From NCBI GenBank assembly GCA_900299555.1, contig OODV01000206.1:1-35022 (forward strand): a stretch of 35,022 bases of DNA, given 5' to 3'. Both the position numbers and the translations under genes were made by a program. Source of the DNA: an uncultured Endozoicomonas sp. (GTDB lineage Bacteria; Pseudomonadota; Gammaproteobacteria; Pseudomonadales; Endozoicomonadaceae). Positions 7,238 through 17,220 of this stretch are shown here, in pieces (positions within the stretch are counted from its first letter, which is position 1; each line of letters begins with the position of its first letter). The notes under the pieces are model-generated. The model was not told the DNA's origin, did not search any database, and saw nothing but the letters and a program-made list of their open reading frames with translations.

Positions 7238-7834
7238 ATGTACAAATTGACCAAGCGCCAGACTGAGATCCTAGAACTGATCAAGTCACACATAGAAGAA
7301 ACCGGATTTCCTCCAACCCGTGCAGAGATAGCGCAAACATTCGGTTTCAGATCGCCCAACGCTGCAGAAGAGCATCTCAGAGCCCTTGCCCGCAAGGGAG
7401 CCATTGAGATCACCCCCGGAGCATCAAGAGGTATTCGTGTACCTGGTACAGAACTCTCTGGCCTCCCTATTGTAGGACAGGTTGCAGCAGGAAGTCCCAT
7501 TCTTGCCCAGCAACATATCGAAGACCACCTGTCAATCAATCCCGATTTTTTTTCACCAAAAGCAGACTTCATGCTGCGCGTCAAAGGCATGAGCATGAAA
7601 GATATCGGAATTCTTGATGGCGACCTCCTGGCCGTCCATAAAACATCAACGGCATCCAATGGTCAGATTGTCGTAGCCAGAATTGAAGATGAAGTCACCG
7701 TTAAGCGTTTCGAACAAATCAAGAACAGGGTTTACCTTCACCCGGAAAATGAAGAATTCCAAACAATTGAAGTTGATCTCAGCGTTGATGCCTTTGCCAT
7801 CGAAGGGCTGAGCGTGGGGGTTATCAGGAACTAG
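7238..7834 (+). CDS. lexA: LexA SOS repressor
   Basis: A 198-residue repressor-protease (E. coli LexA is 202). Residues 1-65 form the winged helix DNA-binding domain ([39 protein letters not shown]). The self-cleavage site is Ala84-Gly85 (QVAAGSP), with catalytic Ser119 (GMSMKD) and Lys156 (TVKRF), the same numbering as in E. coli. RecA filaments trigger cleavage after DNA damage, derepressing SOS genes including the sulA gene that follows. There is no strong Shine-Dalgarno before the ATG, so translation may be modest. Two LexA boxes control it. Confidence 0.97.
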   Translation: MYKLTKRQTEILELIKSHIEETGFPPTRAEIAQTFGFRSPNAAEEHLRALARKGAIEITPGASRGIRVPGTELSGLPIVGQVAAGSPILAQQHIEDHLSINPDFFSPKADFMLRVKGMSMKDIGILDGDLLAVHKTSTASNGQIVVARIEDEVTVKRFEQIKNRVYLHPENEEFQTIEVDLSVDAFAIEGLSVGVIRN

Positions 7835-7873
7835 ACCTTTGGCCCTAACGATCCCTGCTGTAGAGGAGCTGAC

Positions 7874-8311
7874 ATGCAAGCATTAACATCATCATTCAAC
7901 CAGAGCGGAAGCTGCGCCTTCCTTGACAATGAACCTGCAAGCTTTATCGATGAACTGATTCTCTCAGGGCCATCATGGCAGTCAGGACGATTTTTAAAGT
8001 CAGTTCTGAATGAACTGGCCAATGATCAGGATCAGCGCTGGCTTACTTTGATATTGTCCAGTGAACAGGCCAGAAGCACAATAAAATGGCTGAAAGCTTC
8101 CGGCATCAGCCGACATCGTCTACAGGTTCTCAACCCTTCTGCACAATCAGATCCGTTAAAACTCACACGCAAGGCTCTGGCCTCAGGAACCAGTCATACT
8201 GTAATCAGTTGGATTAACCAAATGGATAGTACAACACTCTCAGAGCTGGAGTCAGCTGCCCGCTCAGGTCGCTGCCAGGGTTTAGCTATCCGAAACAGGG
8301 GGCAGGATTAA
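7874..8311 (+). CDS. sulA: SulA-like SOS cell-division inhibitor
   Basis: A 145-residue protein 39 bp downstream of lexA on the same strand, preceded by GAGGAG (7863-7868). It has the SulA/ImuA-like RecA-fold core: SGPSWQSGRFL, RWLTLILSSEQARS, KWLKASGISRHRLQVLNPS and SHTVISWINQ. SulA blocks FtsZ polymerisation during the SOS response. The lexA-sulA pair is also found in Pseudomonas, so regulation is through the lexA promoter; I see no separate SOS box before it. The N-terminal 30 residues are poorly conserved, as is usual. Confidence 0.85.
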   Translation: MQALTSSFNQSGSCAFLDNEPASFIDELILSGPSWQSGRFLKSVLNELANDQDQRWLTLILSSEQARSTIKWLKASGISRHRLQVLNPSAQSDPLKLTRKALASGTSHTVISWINQMDSTTLSELESAARSGRCQGLAIRNRGQD

Positions 8312-8317
8312 GACAGA

Positions 8318-8554
8318 TTAATGAAGAATACGGTTTTCAGGGATATGTTCTTCAGCTTCTGTTTTTCGCCCTACTTCAGCAATACAGGCATCCAGCATTG
8401 CTCTGGCAACCTCTACCTGATCACCCTGAAGAAAATCAAGAAGTTCCTGAGAGAATGACATAGTCACTAGTGGCTCAGCGCTCTCTTCATCGCTACGACG
8501 CAACACGATTTCACCTGAAGGTAACTCAACAATTTCAAGAAACGACGCTGACAT
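8318..8554 (-). CDS. Small conserved hypothetical (PA3009-like)
   Basis: A 78-residue acidic protein (SFLEIVELPSGEIVLRRSDEES, split by a short linker from a helical C-terminal half). No catalytic motif is visible. Its place beside sulA, facing it, and its opening sequence match the small hypothetical protein at this position in Pseudomonas, as I recall. ATG at 8552-8554 is chosen from similarity; an in-frame GTG at 8566 is possible and neither has a clear ribosome binding site. It is convergent with sulA, with only 6 bp between stops. Function unknown. Confidence 0.7.
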   Translation of the reverse strand: MSASFLEIVELPSGEIVLRRSDEESAEPLVTMSFSQELLDFLQGDQVEVARAMLDACIAEVGRKTEAEEHIPENRILH

Positions 8555-8687
8555 AGTTAGTGACACCAGAATTTTGTGATTAGCAAGGAAGCATTGTGCA
8601 TGAGCCTTTAATTGCTTTCAAGACACTGAGCAGGATCTACATTTGAATATCAACTGGCAACAATAAAACCAGTATTTATACCGCAAT

Positions 8688-9164
8688 TTACCACTCAAGA
8701 CTGAAGTTCCGGCTATAGGTGACCAGCTCTTTCAGGAACCCAAGCACAGAAAGAAAACCCTCTGTCTGATCAAGCCTGACACTATTGGCATTGAAAAGCG
8801 GAATTTCATTACAATTAATACTCTTCCGCTGGATAGGCATCGAGCACTCCTGATGATTCTTCAATAAAGCCGATAACCAGGAGTCATGCTGTTCCAGCCT
8901 CTCAATGTACTGTAATTCCGAAGAAATCTCTCCCTTGTGGTGAACACTATTTATCGCTTCATACAGCGTCGGTAACTGGTTTACCGGTAAACGGTAACTA
9001 GTCATGATTTCAGCAAGCAATGACTGATAAGCCTGAACCATAGCATTCAGACATGCTTCACGAAACGCAGGCTTGGCAAGCTCGTCTGCATCCTCCCAGG
9101 CTTCCATCAACAAACGGGAGTGAAAGAGCATTTTATTGGTATATCCCTGCCAGTTGTTTGTCAT
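8688..9164 (-). CDS. DUF6586-like conserved hypothetical protein
   Basis: A 158-residue, mostly helical soluble protein (NNWQGYTNKMLFHSRLLMEAW at the start, a run of helices to about residue 115, then a less ordered tail). It occupies the same slot as P. aeruginosa PA3010 next to topA. The ATG at 9162-9164 is preferred to one at 9203 because GGAG lies 8 nt before it. No enzyme motif or membrane segment is visible. The family name is from memory and should be checked by a profile search. Confidence 0.65.
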   Translation of the reverse strand: MTNNWQGYTNKMLFHSRLLMEAWEDADELAKPAFREACLNAMVQAYQSLLAEIMTSYRLPVNQLPTLYEAINSVHHKGEISSELQYIERLEQHDSWLSALLKNHQECSMPIQRKSINCNEIPLFNANSVRLDQTEGFLSVLGFLKELVTYSRNFSLEW

Positions 9165-9282
9165 AACCAACTCCAGCAATTTACCGGACACACATTCGAG
9201 CAACCCGGCAAACAGTTAACAACAGCCATAGTACAACAGGGCTTAATAGCCCTGTCTGATGAATCAAAAGTTTGAGAAGAAT

Positions 9283-11925
9283 CTAACTGGATTGACGCTT
9301 TTTGGTCTGCTTTTCATTCCACCTACCATCCTCATAGGTAGCACTCCAACCGGTAGCCTTACCCTCTACTTCAGACATAACATACTGCTGTTTTGTCTTA
9401 CGACTGTATCGAATAATTGAAGGGTTACCATCAGGATCCTGGCGGGGAGCATCCATAAGATAGCCATATTTAGTATCAATCATAGCCTGATGAGGCAATA
9501 GCTCAGCAACAAGAGGCGCCCGGGTTTCCCGATTCTTGGGAAACTGGCTGGCAGCCAGGAACAGGCCAGAGGCTCCATCCCGCAGTATATAGTGATCTTC
9601 AACCTTTACACACTTAAGCTCTGGCATTGGAACAGGCTCCATTTTAGGTGGAGCTGCTTCACCACTTTTAAGTAGCTTCCGCGTATTTTTACACTCACTG
9701 TTAGTACAGCCAAAGTACTTGCCAAAACGGCCTGTCTTAAGCTGCATCTCACTACCACACTTATCACATTCGAGAACTGGACCATCATAGCCTTTCAGCT
9801 TATAACTACCCTGCTCTACATCATAACCAGAGCAATCGGGGTTATTACCGCAGACATGGAGCTTACGATGTTCATCAATAAGGTAACTCTCCATGGCAGT
9901 AGAGCATTTTGGACAACGATGCATAGCACGCAGAGCATTCACTTCTGCATTTTCATCATCCGTATCTTCCGCTTCTTCACCCGGAACCAGGTTGATGGTC
10001 GTTTTACAGCGCTCTTTCGGAGGCAAAGCATAACCTGAACAGCCCAAAAACACACCAGTAGAAGCAGTGCGAATCATCATGGGGCGACTGCAGGTAGGAC
10101 ATTCAATATCCGTCAGGGAGGGTTCATTAGCCCGCATCCCACCATCAACCTGTTCAGCCTGCGTCAGCTGAAGGGTAAAGTCGGAGTAAAAATCATCCAG
10201 AACCTGCTTCCAGTTTTTTTCACCTTCAGCGATATCATCCAGCTTTTCTTCCATCCGAGCTGTAAAGTGATAATCCATAAGCTCATGGAAAGACTCATTC
10301 AAGCGGTCAGTAACGATATCCCCCATCTTTTCTGCGTAAAAGCGGCGATTTTTTACCGAGGCGTAACCACGATCCTGAATTGTTGAGATAATGGAAGCAT
10401 AAGTCGATGGTCGACCAATACCCTGCTTTTCCAACTCCTTCACCAAGGCGGCTTCACTAAACCGGGCAGGTGGGCGGGTAAACAGCTGTTTCGGGTCGAG
10501 TTTCTGAAGATCAAGAGGAATATCTTTTTGAAGGTCTGGCAGGATAATATCCTCACCCTTACGAGCTATTGGCTTCTGTACCCGGGTATAACCATCAAAC
10601 TTCAGGGTTCGCCCCTTAGCCTTGAGCTGAAAACCTTTAACATCGACAGCCAGTGAGGTACTGAGATACTCAGCTGGCGTCATCTGGCAAGCTACAAACT
10701 GGCGCCAGATAAGGTCATAAAGCCGCTCAGCATCGCGTTCCATCCCGGAAAGCCTATCTGGCTGTAATGTAACACTGGATGGACGTATGGCCTCGTGAGC
10801 CTCCTGGGCCCCCTTTTTACTGCTATAGATGTTCGGATTATCAGGACAATAGTGCTCACCATATTGCTTGGTGATAAAAGAACGGGCACTGTCCAAAGCA
10901 TCCTGACTCAGATTGGTGGAATCCGTCCTCATATAGGTAATATAACCAGCCTCATAGAGGCGCTGGGCCAGCATCATCGTCTTTTTGACACTGAATCCAA
11001 GGCGGGTACTCGCAGCCTGTTGAAGAGTTGATGTGATAAATGGAGCAGAAGGTTTACTCTGTGTTGGCTTATCTTCACGGCTTGTCAGGGAGTACTGGCC
11101 CTGCTCAAGCAAAGCCAGCGCTTTATCTGTTTCAGCCTTATTGGTTGGCCTGAAGTGAGCCCCATTCTCTTTCATTACCTGAAAGCGAACAGCATCTTTC
11201 CCTGCTGCAGAAAGGTCGGCGTATACTTCCCAATACTCCTCTGGAACAAAGCTACGAACTTCTCTCTCGCGTTCAACAATCAACTTAACAGCAACAGACT
11301 GAACCCGTCCTGCAGACAACCCCCGGGCAATCTTTGCCCAGAGAAGCGGAGAAACCATATAGCCAACAACACGATCCAGGAAACGGCGTGCTTGTTGGGC
11401 ATCAACGCGATCCTGGTTTAGCTGGCCGGGGGATTCAAACGCAGATTGAATGGCTTTCTTGGTGATCTCATTGAAAACAACACGCCGAAAACGCCCTGGC
11501 TCTCCACCAATAGCCTGTTGCAAATGCCAGGCAATCGCTTCTCCCTCCCGGTCCAAATCTGTCGCGAGATAAATGGTGTCGGCACCTTCAGCCAAACGAG
11601 TCAGCTCATCAACCACCTTCTCCTTGCCAGGTAAAACCTGATAGTGTGCTTCCCAACCCTTATCAGGGTTAATACCCATGCGCTCAATCAACTGCTCACG
11701 GGCTTTAACCTTTTTTCGACGCTCACGCTCCTCAGGTGAGAGCTTCTTTGACTCAGCAGCAGCCTTCGCCCTGGCCTTTGCATCCACGGTTTTTTTAGGC
11801 CCACCCGCCGTTGGCAAATCCCGAATGTGGCCCACGCTGGATTTGACAACAAAGTCTTTGCCCAAATATTTGTTGATGGTTTTCGCCTTGGCTGGCGACT
11901 CCACTATAACTAGCGATTTACCCAT
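9283..11925 (-). CDS. topA: DNA topoisomerase I
   Basis: An 880-residue type IA topoisomerase that relaxes negative supercoils. The Toprim domain is at 1-150 ([26 protein letters not shown] with D123 and D125). The active-site tyrosine is Tyr331 in [11 protein letters not shown]. Three tetracysteine zinc ribbons follow at about 600-770 (CPTCSRPM...C, CPKCSTAM...[12 protein letters not shown]...CTNSEC), and the C-terminal 100 residues form a ribbon-like DNA-binding tail ending in basic KKRQSS. AAGGCAG precedes the ATG. An insertion of about 35 charged residues at 45-80 is a normal feature of gammaproteobacterial TopA. Single gene unit; complete. Confidence 0.98.
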   Translation of the reverse strand: MGKSLVIVESPAKAKTINKYLGKDFVVKSSVGHIRDLPTAGGPKKTVDAKARAKAAAESKKLSPEERERRKKVKAREQLIERMGINPDKGWEAHYQVLPGKEKVVDELTRLAEGADTIYLATDLDREGEAIAWHLQQAIGGEPGRFRRVVFNEITKKAIQSAFESPGQLNQDRVDAQQARRFLDRVVGYMVSPLLWAKIARGLSAGRVQSVAVKLIVEREREVRSFVPEEYWEVYADLSAAGKDAVRFQVMKENGAHFRPTNKAETDKALALLEQGQYSLTSREDKPTQSKPSAPFITSTLQQAASTRLGFSVKKTMMLAQRLYEAGYITYMRTDSTNLSQDALDSARSFITKQYGEHYCPDNPNIYSSKKGAQEAHEAIRPSSVTLQPDRLSGMERDAERLYDLIWRQFVACQMTPAEYLSTSLAVDVKGFQLKAKGRTLKFDGYTRVQKPIARKGEDIILPDLQKDIPLDLQKLDPKQLFTRPPARFSEAALVKELEKQGIGRPSTYASIISTIQDRGYASVKNRRFYAEKMGDIVTDRLNESFHELMDYHFTARMEEKLDDIAEGEKNWKQVLDDFYSDFTLQLTQAEQVDGGMRANEPSLTDIECPTCSRPMMIRTASTGVFLGCSGYALPPKERCKTTINLVPGEEAEDTDDENAEVNALRAMHRCPKCSTAMESYLIDEHRKLHVCGNNPDCSGYDVEQGSYKLKGYDGPVLECDKCGSEMQLKTGRFGKYFGCTNSECKNTRKLLKSGEAAPPKMEPVPMPELKCVKVEDHYILRDGASGLFLAASQFPKNRETRAPLVAELLPHQAMIDTKYGYLMDAPRQDPDGNPSIIRYSRKTKQQYVMSEVEGKATGWSATYEDGRWNEKQTKKRQSS

Positions 11926-12573
11926 GCTGCCTTACACGTCCTGTCATCTGTTCCAATGTTCTGGCTGGTCAGATCTGCGAGCAGATAAATCGCCCATCAT
12001 ACTGAATATTCAGATCTGCTGAAATAGAGCTTATCGCCAGAACAAGAAAAGCCGGGATAGAAATTGCTTCAATATATAAGGCGAAGTCAATAATCGGTCA
12101 AGGAAAACCATCAACCTCTTTCCCGTAAAGCTCTGGTTTATTCCTCTGTAAGAATCCAGAGAAAGCCTTGTTTCTTGCACGCTGAAGCCAATATCCAATT
12201 CGAATTTTCCGCTGACACTTTAATCAAACCATCCTCTGAACTAATGGTCTGCCAACAAGTAATCCCACCAATCATCACATCAGAACTGCTTACACATGAT
12301 AATATTTTCTTGATAATCAGTAGCGGCTGAAGCCTTTAAACACTTAGCATGAATTTACAAGACCCTCAACCATAGGGAAAAATCTGCTTTTTTCCAATAC
12401 AATCATTGTCATTCATTAGCTTACAAATCAAGCACCTTAAGCCAATGAAAACAAAAAGATGAATCAATGAGTCGATAATGAAACGAAAAAGCCCGGGAAA
12501 CCCGGGCTACTGAGTCAGCATTGTTGAGGTCATGAGAAAACAATCCCCGACCTCAATTCATCCATCTGATGTA
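11926..12573. other. 650-bp intergenic region between fadA and topA
   Basis: It holds the topA promoter on its right-hand part of transcription and the fadA terminator (12485-12507). In Pseudomonas, as I recall, a small gene (PA3012) sits here; no equivalent can be recognised. The only candidate, a 45-codon frame on the minus strand (12138-12275), lacks a ribosome binding site. The composition is AT-rich compared with the flanking genes. I see no RNA gene or repeat. Confidence 0.6.
12485..12507 (-). terminator. Intrinsic terminator of fadBA
   Basis: A perfect 7-bp GC stem, GCCCGGG-AAA-CCCGGGC (12491-12507 on the plus strand). Read on the minus strand it is followed by TTTTT (12486-12490). 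It lies 67 bp after the fadA stop. Confidence 0.88.
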
Positions 12574-13779
<1,206 letters not shown>

Positions 13780-13799
13780 TCAAAGTCGAAGAAGAAGGC

Positions 13800-15950
13800 C
13801 TATTGACCGTAAAACGTCTTACCTTCACGAGCCATTTCCCGAAGCTTGTCAGTCGGTGCATACAGTGGACTTATGTGAGCATATTTATCTGCCAGTTCGA
13901 CAAACTCAGCAACACCCATACTGTCGATATATTTCAATGCACCACCCCGGAAGAGAGGGAAGCCAATACCCATAATCAGTGCGATATCCGCCTCTGCCAC
14001 CGATTCAACAATACCATCCTCAAGAGTCCGTACTGTTTCCATGCAAAGAGGTATCATCATACGGGCAATGATTTCCTCATCATCAAAAGTCTTGCTCTGT
14101 GCACAGACTTCATCCAGCAAAGCATAAACCGACTCATCAACGACCTTCTTCGGTTTACCTCTTTTATCCTGTTCATACTGATAGAAACCAGCACCGTTCT
14201 TCTGACCAAAGCGCTTATTCTCAAACATCACATCCAGTGCCGTTTTGAAGTCACGCTTCATGCGATCCGGATAGCCTTCGGACATAACACCCTCAGCATG
14301 AATGCCCGTATCAATACCCACCACGTCCAGCAAATAGGCAGGCCCCATTGGCCAGCCAAAACGCTCCATGACCTTATCAACCTGCTTAAAATCTGCACCA
14401 TCACGGAGCAAGGCAGAGAAGCCGCCAAAGTATGGAAAAAGAACACGGTTCACCATAAAGCCTGGGCAGTCATTGACAACCACCGGTGTTTTTCCCATTT
14501 TCCGGGCGTACTCTACAACGGTCGCAACCACCGCCTCACTGGTTTTCTCACCACGTATCACCTCAACCAGAGGCATAGCATGAACAGGGTTAAAGAAGTG
14601 CATACCACAGAACTGTTCCGGCCGCTTCAGGTCACTGGCAAGTTCAGTGATTGAGATGGTCGAGGTATTGGATGTCAGCACGGTATTATCTGAAACCTGG
14701 CTTTCAACTTCTGCCAATACCGCTTTTTTAACCTTGGCGTTTTCAACAACAGCCTCAACCACGACATCAACAGAGCCAAAATCACCAAAAGACAATGTAG
14801 GTACAATACTGTTAAGCACTCCCCCCATCTTACCAGCATCCATACGGCCTTTAGACACCCGTTTGGCAAGCAGCTTAGTGGCTTCAGCAAGTCCCAGATC
14901 AAGGCCATCCTGATTGATGTCCTTCATTAAAATAGGCGTACCTTTCAGGGCTGATTGATAGGCAATTCCACCACCCATAATACCAGCACCAAGAACAGCA
15001 GCCTTATTGGTTTCACCTGCCAGCTTTGACGAAGCCTTTGCTTTTTTCTTCAACTGCTGATCATTAAGGAACAGGCCAACCAACGCATCACATACTGAAG
15101 ATTTAGCGAGCTTGATAAAACCTTTCGCCTCAGCTTCAAGCGCTTTGTCACGCTCCATAAAAGCATGCTTCTGAATCGTTTTGACGGAAGCAATGGGTGC
15201 CAGCATATGTGGCCCCGCCTGCTGTTTGACCACAGCAGCGGTAGTTTCAAATACCATCATCGCTTCAACAGGTGGCAGTTTCAGCTTAGCTTTCTTCTCC
15301 TGCTTCCGGGCTTTGTAATCCAGCTCCCCTGCGATACAGCTGCGAATCAGGGCAACAGCTGAGTCTTTCAACTTCTCCGGAGCAACCACCCCATCAACGG
15401 CCCCGACCTTGAGAGCTGCATCAGGACGGTATTCCTTACCACTGGCAATCCATTCCACCGCATTATCAGCACCAATAATACGTGGCAGCCTGACAGTACC
15501 ACCCCATCCCGGGTAAATGCCCAACTTGACTTCAGGCAATCCAACTTTTGCGTCTGTTGAAAGTAACCGGTAGTCCGCACACAGGCAAATCTCAAAGCCG
15601 CCACCCAACGCTATACCATTGACTGCCGCCACGGTCGGCACATCAAGATCTTCAAAACTGGAGAATACATTATTTACCGACATCAATTCGGCAAATAATG
15701 TTTCATCATCCTGCTTGAACGTCTGCGTGAACTCATTGATATCAGCACCAACGATAAAAACGTCCTTGCCACTGGTGAGTATCAGGCCCTTTATACCCTT
15801 GTCAGCACGAATGGCATCCAGCGCCCCGGCAAGATCCTCAATAGCAGAACGGCTGAATTTATTAACACTTTCACCGTCGAGATTGAACTGCAGTTCGGCG
15901 ATACCATCTTCCACAGGCAGAACCCTGAACGCCTTCCCCTGGTAGATCAT
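13800..15950 (-). CDS. fadB: Fatty-acid oxidation complex alpha subunit FadB
   Basis: A 716-residue multifunctional protein (Pseudomonas FadB is about 715). The N-terminal crotonase domain (1-190) has [19 protein letters not shown] and [15 protein letters not shown], carrying the two hydratase glutamates. A linker leads to the NAD-binding 3-hydroxyacyl-CoA dehydrogenase domain (from about 310; [16 protein letters not shown]) and its C-terminal dimerisation part ([19 protein letters not shown]). It hydrates enoyl-CoA and oxidises 3-hydroxyacyl-CoA, and pairs with FadA. The ATG at 15948-15950 is chosen over one at 15986: GGAG lies 6 nt before it and the family N-terminus starts there. Confidence 0.97.
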   Translation of the reverse strand: MIYQGKAFRVLPVEDGIAELQFNLDGESVNKFSRSAIEDLAGALDAIRADKGIKGLILTSGKDVFIVGADINEFTQTFKQDDETLFAELMSVNNVFSSFEDLDVPTVAAVNGIALGGGFEICLCADYRLLSTDAKVGLPEVKLGIYPGWGGTVRLPRIIGADNAVEWIASGKEYRPDAALKVGAVDGVVAPEKLKDSAVALIRSCIAGELDYKARKQEKKAKLKLPPVEAMMVFETTAAVVKQQAGPHMLAPIASVKTIQKHAFMERDKALEAEAKGFIKLAKSSVCDALVGLFLNDQQLKKKAKASSKLAGETNKAAVLGAGIMGGGIAYQSALKGTPILMKDINQDGLDLGLAEATKLLAKRVSKGRMDAGKMGGVLNSIVPTLSFGDFGSVDVVVEAVVENAKVKKAVLAEVESQVSDNTVLTSNTSTISITELASDLKRPEQFCGMHFFNPVHAMPLVEVIRGEKTSEAVVATVVEYARKMGKTPVVVNDCPGFMVNRVLFPYFGGFSALLRDGADFKQVDKVMERFGWPMGPAYLLDVVGIDTGIHAEGVMSEGYPDRMKRDFKTALDVMFENKRFGQKNGAGFYQYEQDKRGKPKKVVDESVYALLDEVCAQSKTFDDEEIIARMMIPLCMETVRTLEDGIVESVAEADIALIMGIGFPLFRGGALKYIDSMGVAEFVELADKYAHISPLYAPTDKLREMAREGKTFYGQ

Positions 15951-16093
15951 GAACTTCTCCTTTCGGATTTGAAGATAGATAGACAAGCCATATGCCTGTA
16001 TGAGAGCAGTTTTTTAATCCCCTCGGACCTATATATGACATTAACTATGGCAGCTATCTGATTATTATTGCTTTACTTCCTGACTTTACACGT

Positions 16094-16123
16094 GAGCCTG
16101 ACGGACTTGAGACTGTCCTACTG
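16094..16123. repeat. Decayed solo terminus related to the MITE at 17050-17210
   Basis: GAGCCTGACGGACTT followed by ACTGTCCTACTG matches the right end of the downstream MITE (read inwards) at 25 of 30 positions by my alignment, without gaps. No partner end or target duplication is visible nearby, so it looks like a relic. Confidence 0.6.
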
Positions 16124-16154
16124 ACCCTGGGCAGAAACAAAGTTCCTTCATGCA

Positions 16155-16176
16155 AATTCATACACTTGTTTGAATT
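16155..16176. promoter_or_regulatory. PsrA-like palindrome upstream of fadBA
   Basis: AATTCATAC-ACTT-GTTTGAATT: the 9-bp arms are complementary at 8 of 9 positions, and the core CATAC-N4-GTTTG differs by one base from CAAAC-N4-GTTTG. It lies about 205 bp before the fadB start. Given psrA in the same window and known PsrA repression of fadBA in Pseudomonas, it is a good operator candidate; binding is inferred. Confidence 0.5.
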
Positions 16177-16522
16177 CAGTGCTTACCTTCTGTGAAATGG
16201 TGTTTAAAGTCAAGCCTGAAAGCCTATGAAGATGCCACCTTTTCCCATACTTACACAAGACTGTTCGCACAGGAACGTTGAGATCCAGAATCTGGAACAT
16301 TGTTTCTGATAATTACCTGACAGAGAGCGAATAAAACCATGAATAAAACTGCAATTGGCCTTACAATAGACATGCCATGGCTTGAGAAGTTTTCACACAA
16401 ACACTGAAACATTCAAGCCATTCGACTGATTGTACTGAGGAAATCGCGACAGCGGTCTGGCCATCCAGGTGTTAGAAACGGGCGGATCACTTTTTGCATT
16501 TATTGAAGAAGGAAGACAGCTT

Positions 16523-16966
16523 ATGAGCCTTTACAAGCACATTCTGGTTGCGATTGATTTGTCCGACGAAGCCGACGAGGTGCTCGAGAAAGCCAAATCC
16601 ATTGCCGAAAAAAACCAGGCCAGGCTTACCATGGTTCATGTGGTAGAACCACTAAGTGTTGCTTATGGCAGTGACATCCCCCTTGATCTCACAACACTGC
16701 AAGATGAGATCACTGAGCAGGCGAGAGAGCGTATTGCCCGTCTTGCGGACTCAATCCAGCTAAAGAAAGGTGAGCAACACGTGGTTTATGGACGACCAGA
16801 GCGTGAAGTTCATCGAATTGCAGAAGAGTCTGATGTTGACCTGATTGTCGTTGGCAGTCATGGTCGTCATGGACTTGCTCTTATTCTTGGCTCTACTTCA
16901 ACCAGTATTCTTCATGGTGCAAAATGTGATGTGCTGGCAGTAAGAGTTGGCAAAAATCAGAGTTAA
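16523..16966 (+). CDS. Universal stress protein (UspA family)
   Basis: A 147-residue single Usp domain. The fold starts at YKHILVAIDLSDEADEVLEKA, with VVYGRPEREVHRIAEE and DLIVVGSHGRHG in the middle. The ATP-loop reads GSHGRHGLALILGST, with 8 rather than the canonical 9 residues between the second and third glycines, so nucleotide binding is likely but not certain. It ends HGAKCDVLAVRV as in many marine gammaproteobacterial paralogues. The ATG at 16523 is chosen (AGGAAG about 7 nt upstream; a GTG at 16469 would add an unrelated leader). It is a single gene ending at a strong terminator. Role: survival under stress or growth arrest. Confidence 0.9.
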   Translation: MSLYKHILVAIDLSDEADEVLEKAKSIAEKNQARLTMVHVVEPLSVAYGSDIPLDLTTLQDEITEQARERIARLADSIQLKKGEQHVVYGRPEREVHRIAEESDVDLIVVGSHGRHGLALILGSTSTSILHGAKCDVLAVRVGKNQS

Positions 16967-17005
16967 CCCTTTTCCACCGTTTTCTGGACTACCGTGAAAT
17001 CAGAA

Positions 17006-17043
17006 AAAAGCCACGTAGATCAAAAATAATCTCCGTGGCTTTT
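17006..17043. terminator. Bidirectional intrinsic terminator, usp/uup
   Basis: A hairpin with outer stem AAAGCCACG/CGTGGCTTT, one T-C mismatch, and inner stem AGAT/ATCT around an 8-nt loop. On the plus strand it ends with TTTT (40 bp after the usp stop); on the minus strand it ends with a run of six T, so it can also stop uup transcription. Confidence 0.88.
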
Positions 17044-17045
17044 GG

Positions 17046-17214
17046 CTAGGAGCCTGACGGACTTAACCGGCCGTAGCGAGAAAAAGTCCGGTTTGAGCCA
17101 GTTTTTATGCTGATTTGAGGCGAATAGCGGCTCTATTCAACGAAAAGCAGCATAAAAAATAGCCAAATCCGGCTTTTTCGCAGTAGGCCAGTGGTAAGTC
17201 CGACAGGCTCCTAG
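17046..17214. mobile_element. MITE-like hairpin element with CTAG target duplication
   Basis: A 161-bp non-coding element (17050-17210) begins GAGCCTGACGGACTTA and ends with the inverse of GAGCCTGTCGGACTTA. The two arms of about 63 bp (17050-17112 and 17148-17210) are imperfectly complementary, meeting in TTTTTATGCTG/CAGCATAAAAA, and the 35-bp centre carries its own GAATAG/CTATTC hairpin. So the entire element can fold into one long stem. CTAG flanks it on both sides (17046-17049 and 17211-17214), the duplication expected after insertion. It lies between the usp terminator and the last codon of uup. No transposase is encoded; mobilisation in trans by an IS with the same ends is inferred. Confidence 0.8.
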
Positions 17215-17220
17215 AGGGTG

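Larger units (their letters stand above)
15951..16522. other. Divergent intergenic region, fadB to usp gene
   Basis: About 570 bp carrying the promoters of fadBA (leftwards) and the universal stress gene (rightwards). It contains a 30-bp relic of a MITE terminus (16094-16123), a PsrA-like palindrome (16155-16176) and a GTTCGCACAGGAACGTT motif (16263-16279) that recurs at 26669. No gene is visible. Confidence 0.6.

Noticed and set aside
7156-7659. A 167-codon minus-strand frame opposite lexA
   Set aside because: It is antisense to a certain gene, spans the lexA promoter and SOS boxes, and has no family resemblance.
12138-12275. A 45-codon minus-strand frame (starts MIGGITCWQTISSEDG) in the fadA-topA gap
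   Set aside because: It has no ribosome binding site and no recognisable family. Too weak to call a gene.
13803-14654. A 283-codon open frame on the plus strand opposite fadB
   Set aside because: fadB fully explains this DNA with conserved motifs. The opposite frame is rich in His, Arg and Thr, typical of an antisense shadow of a biased gene.
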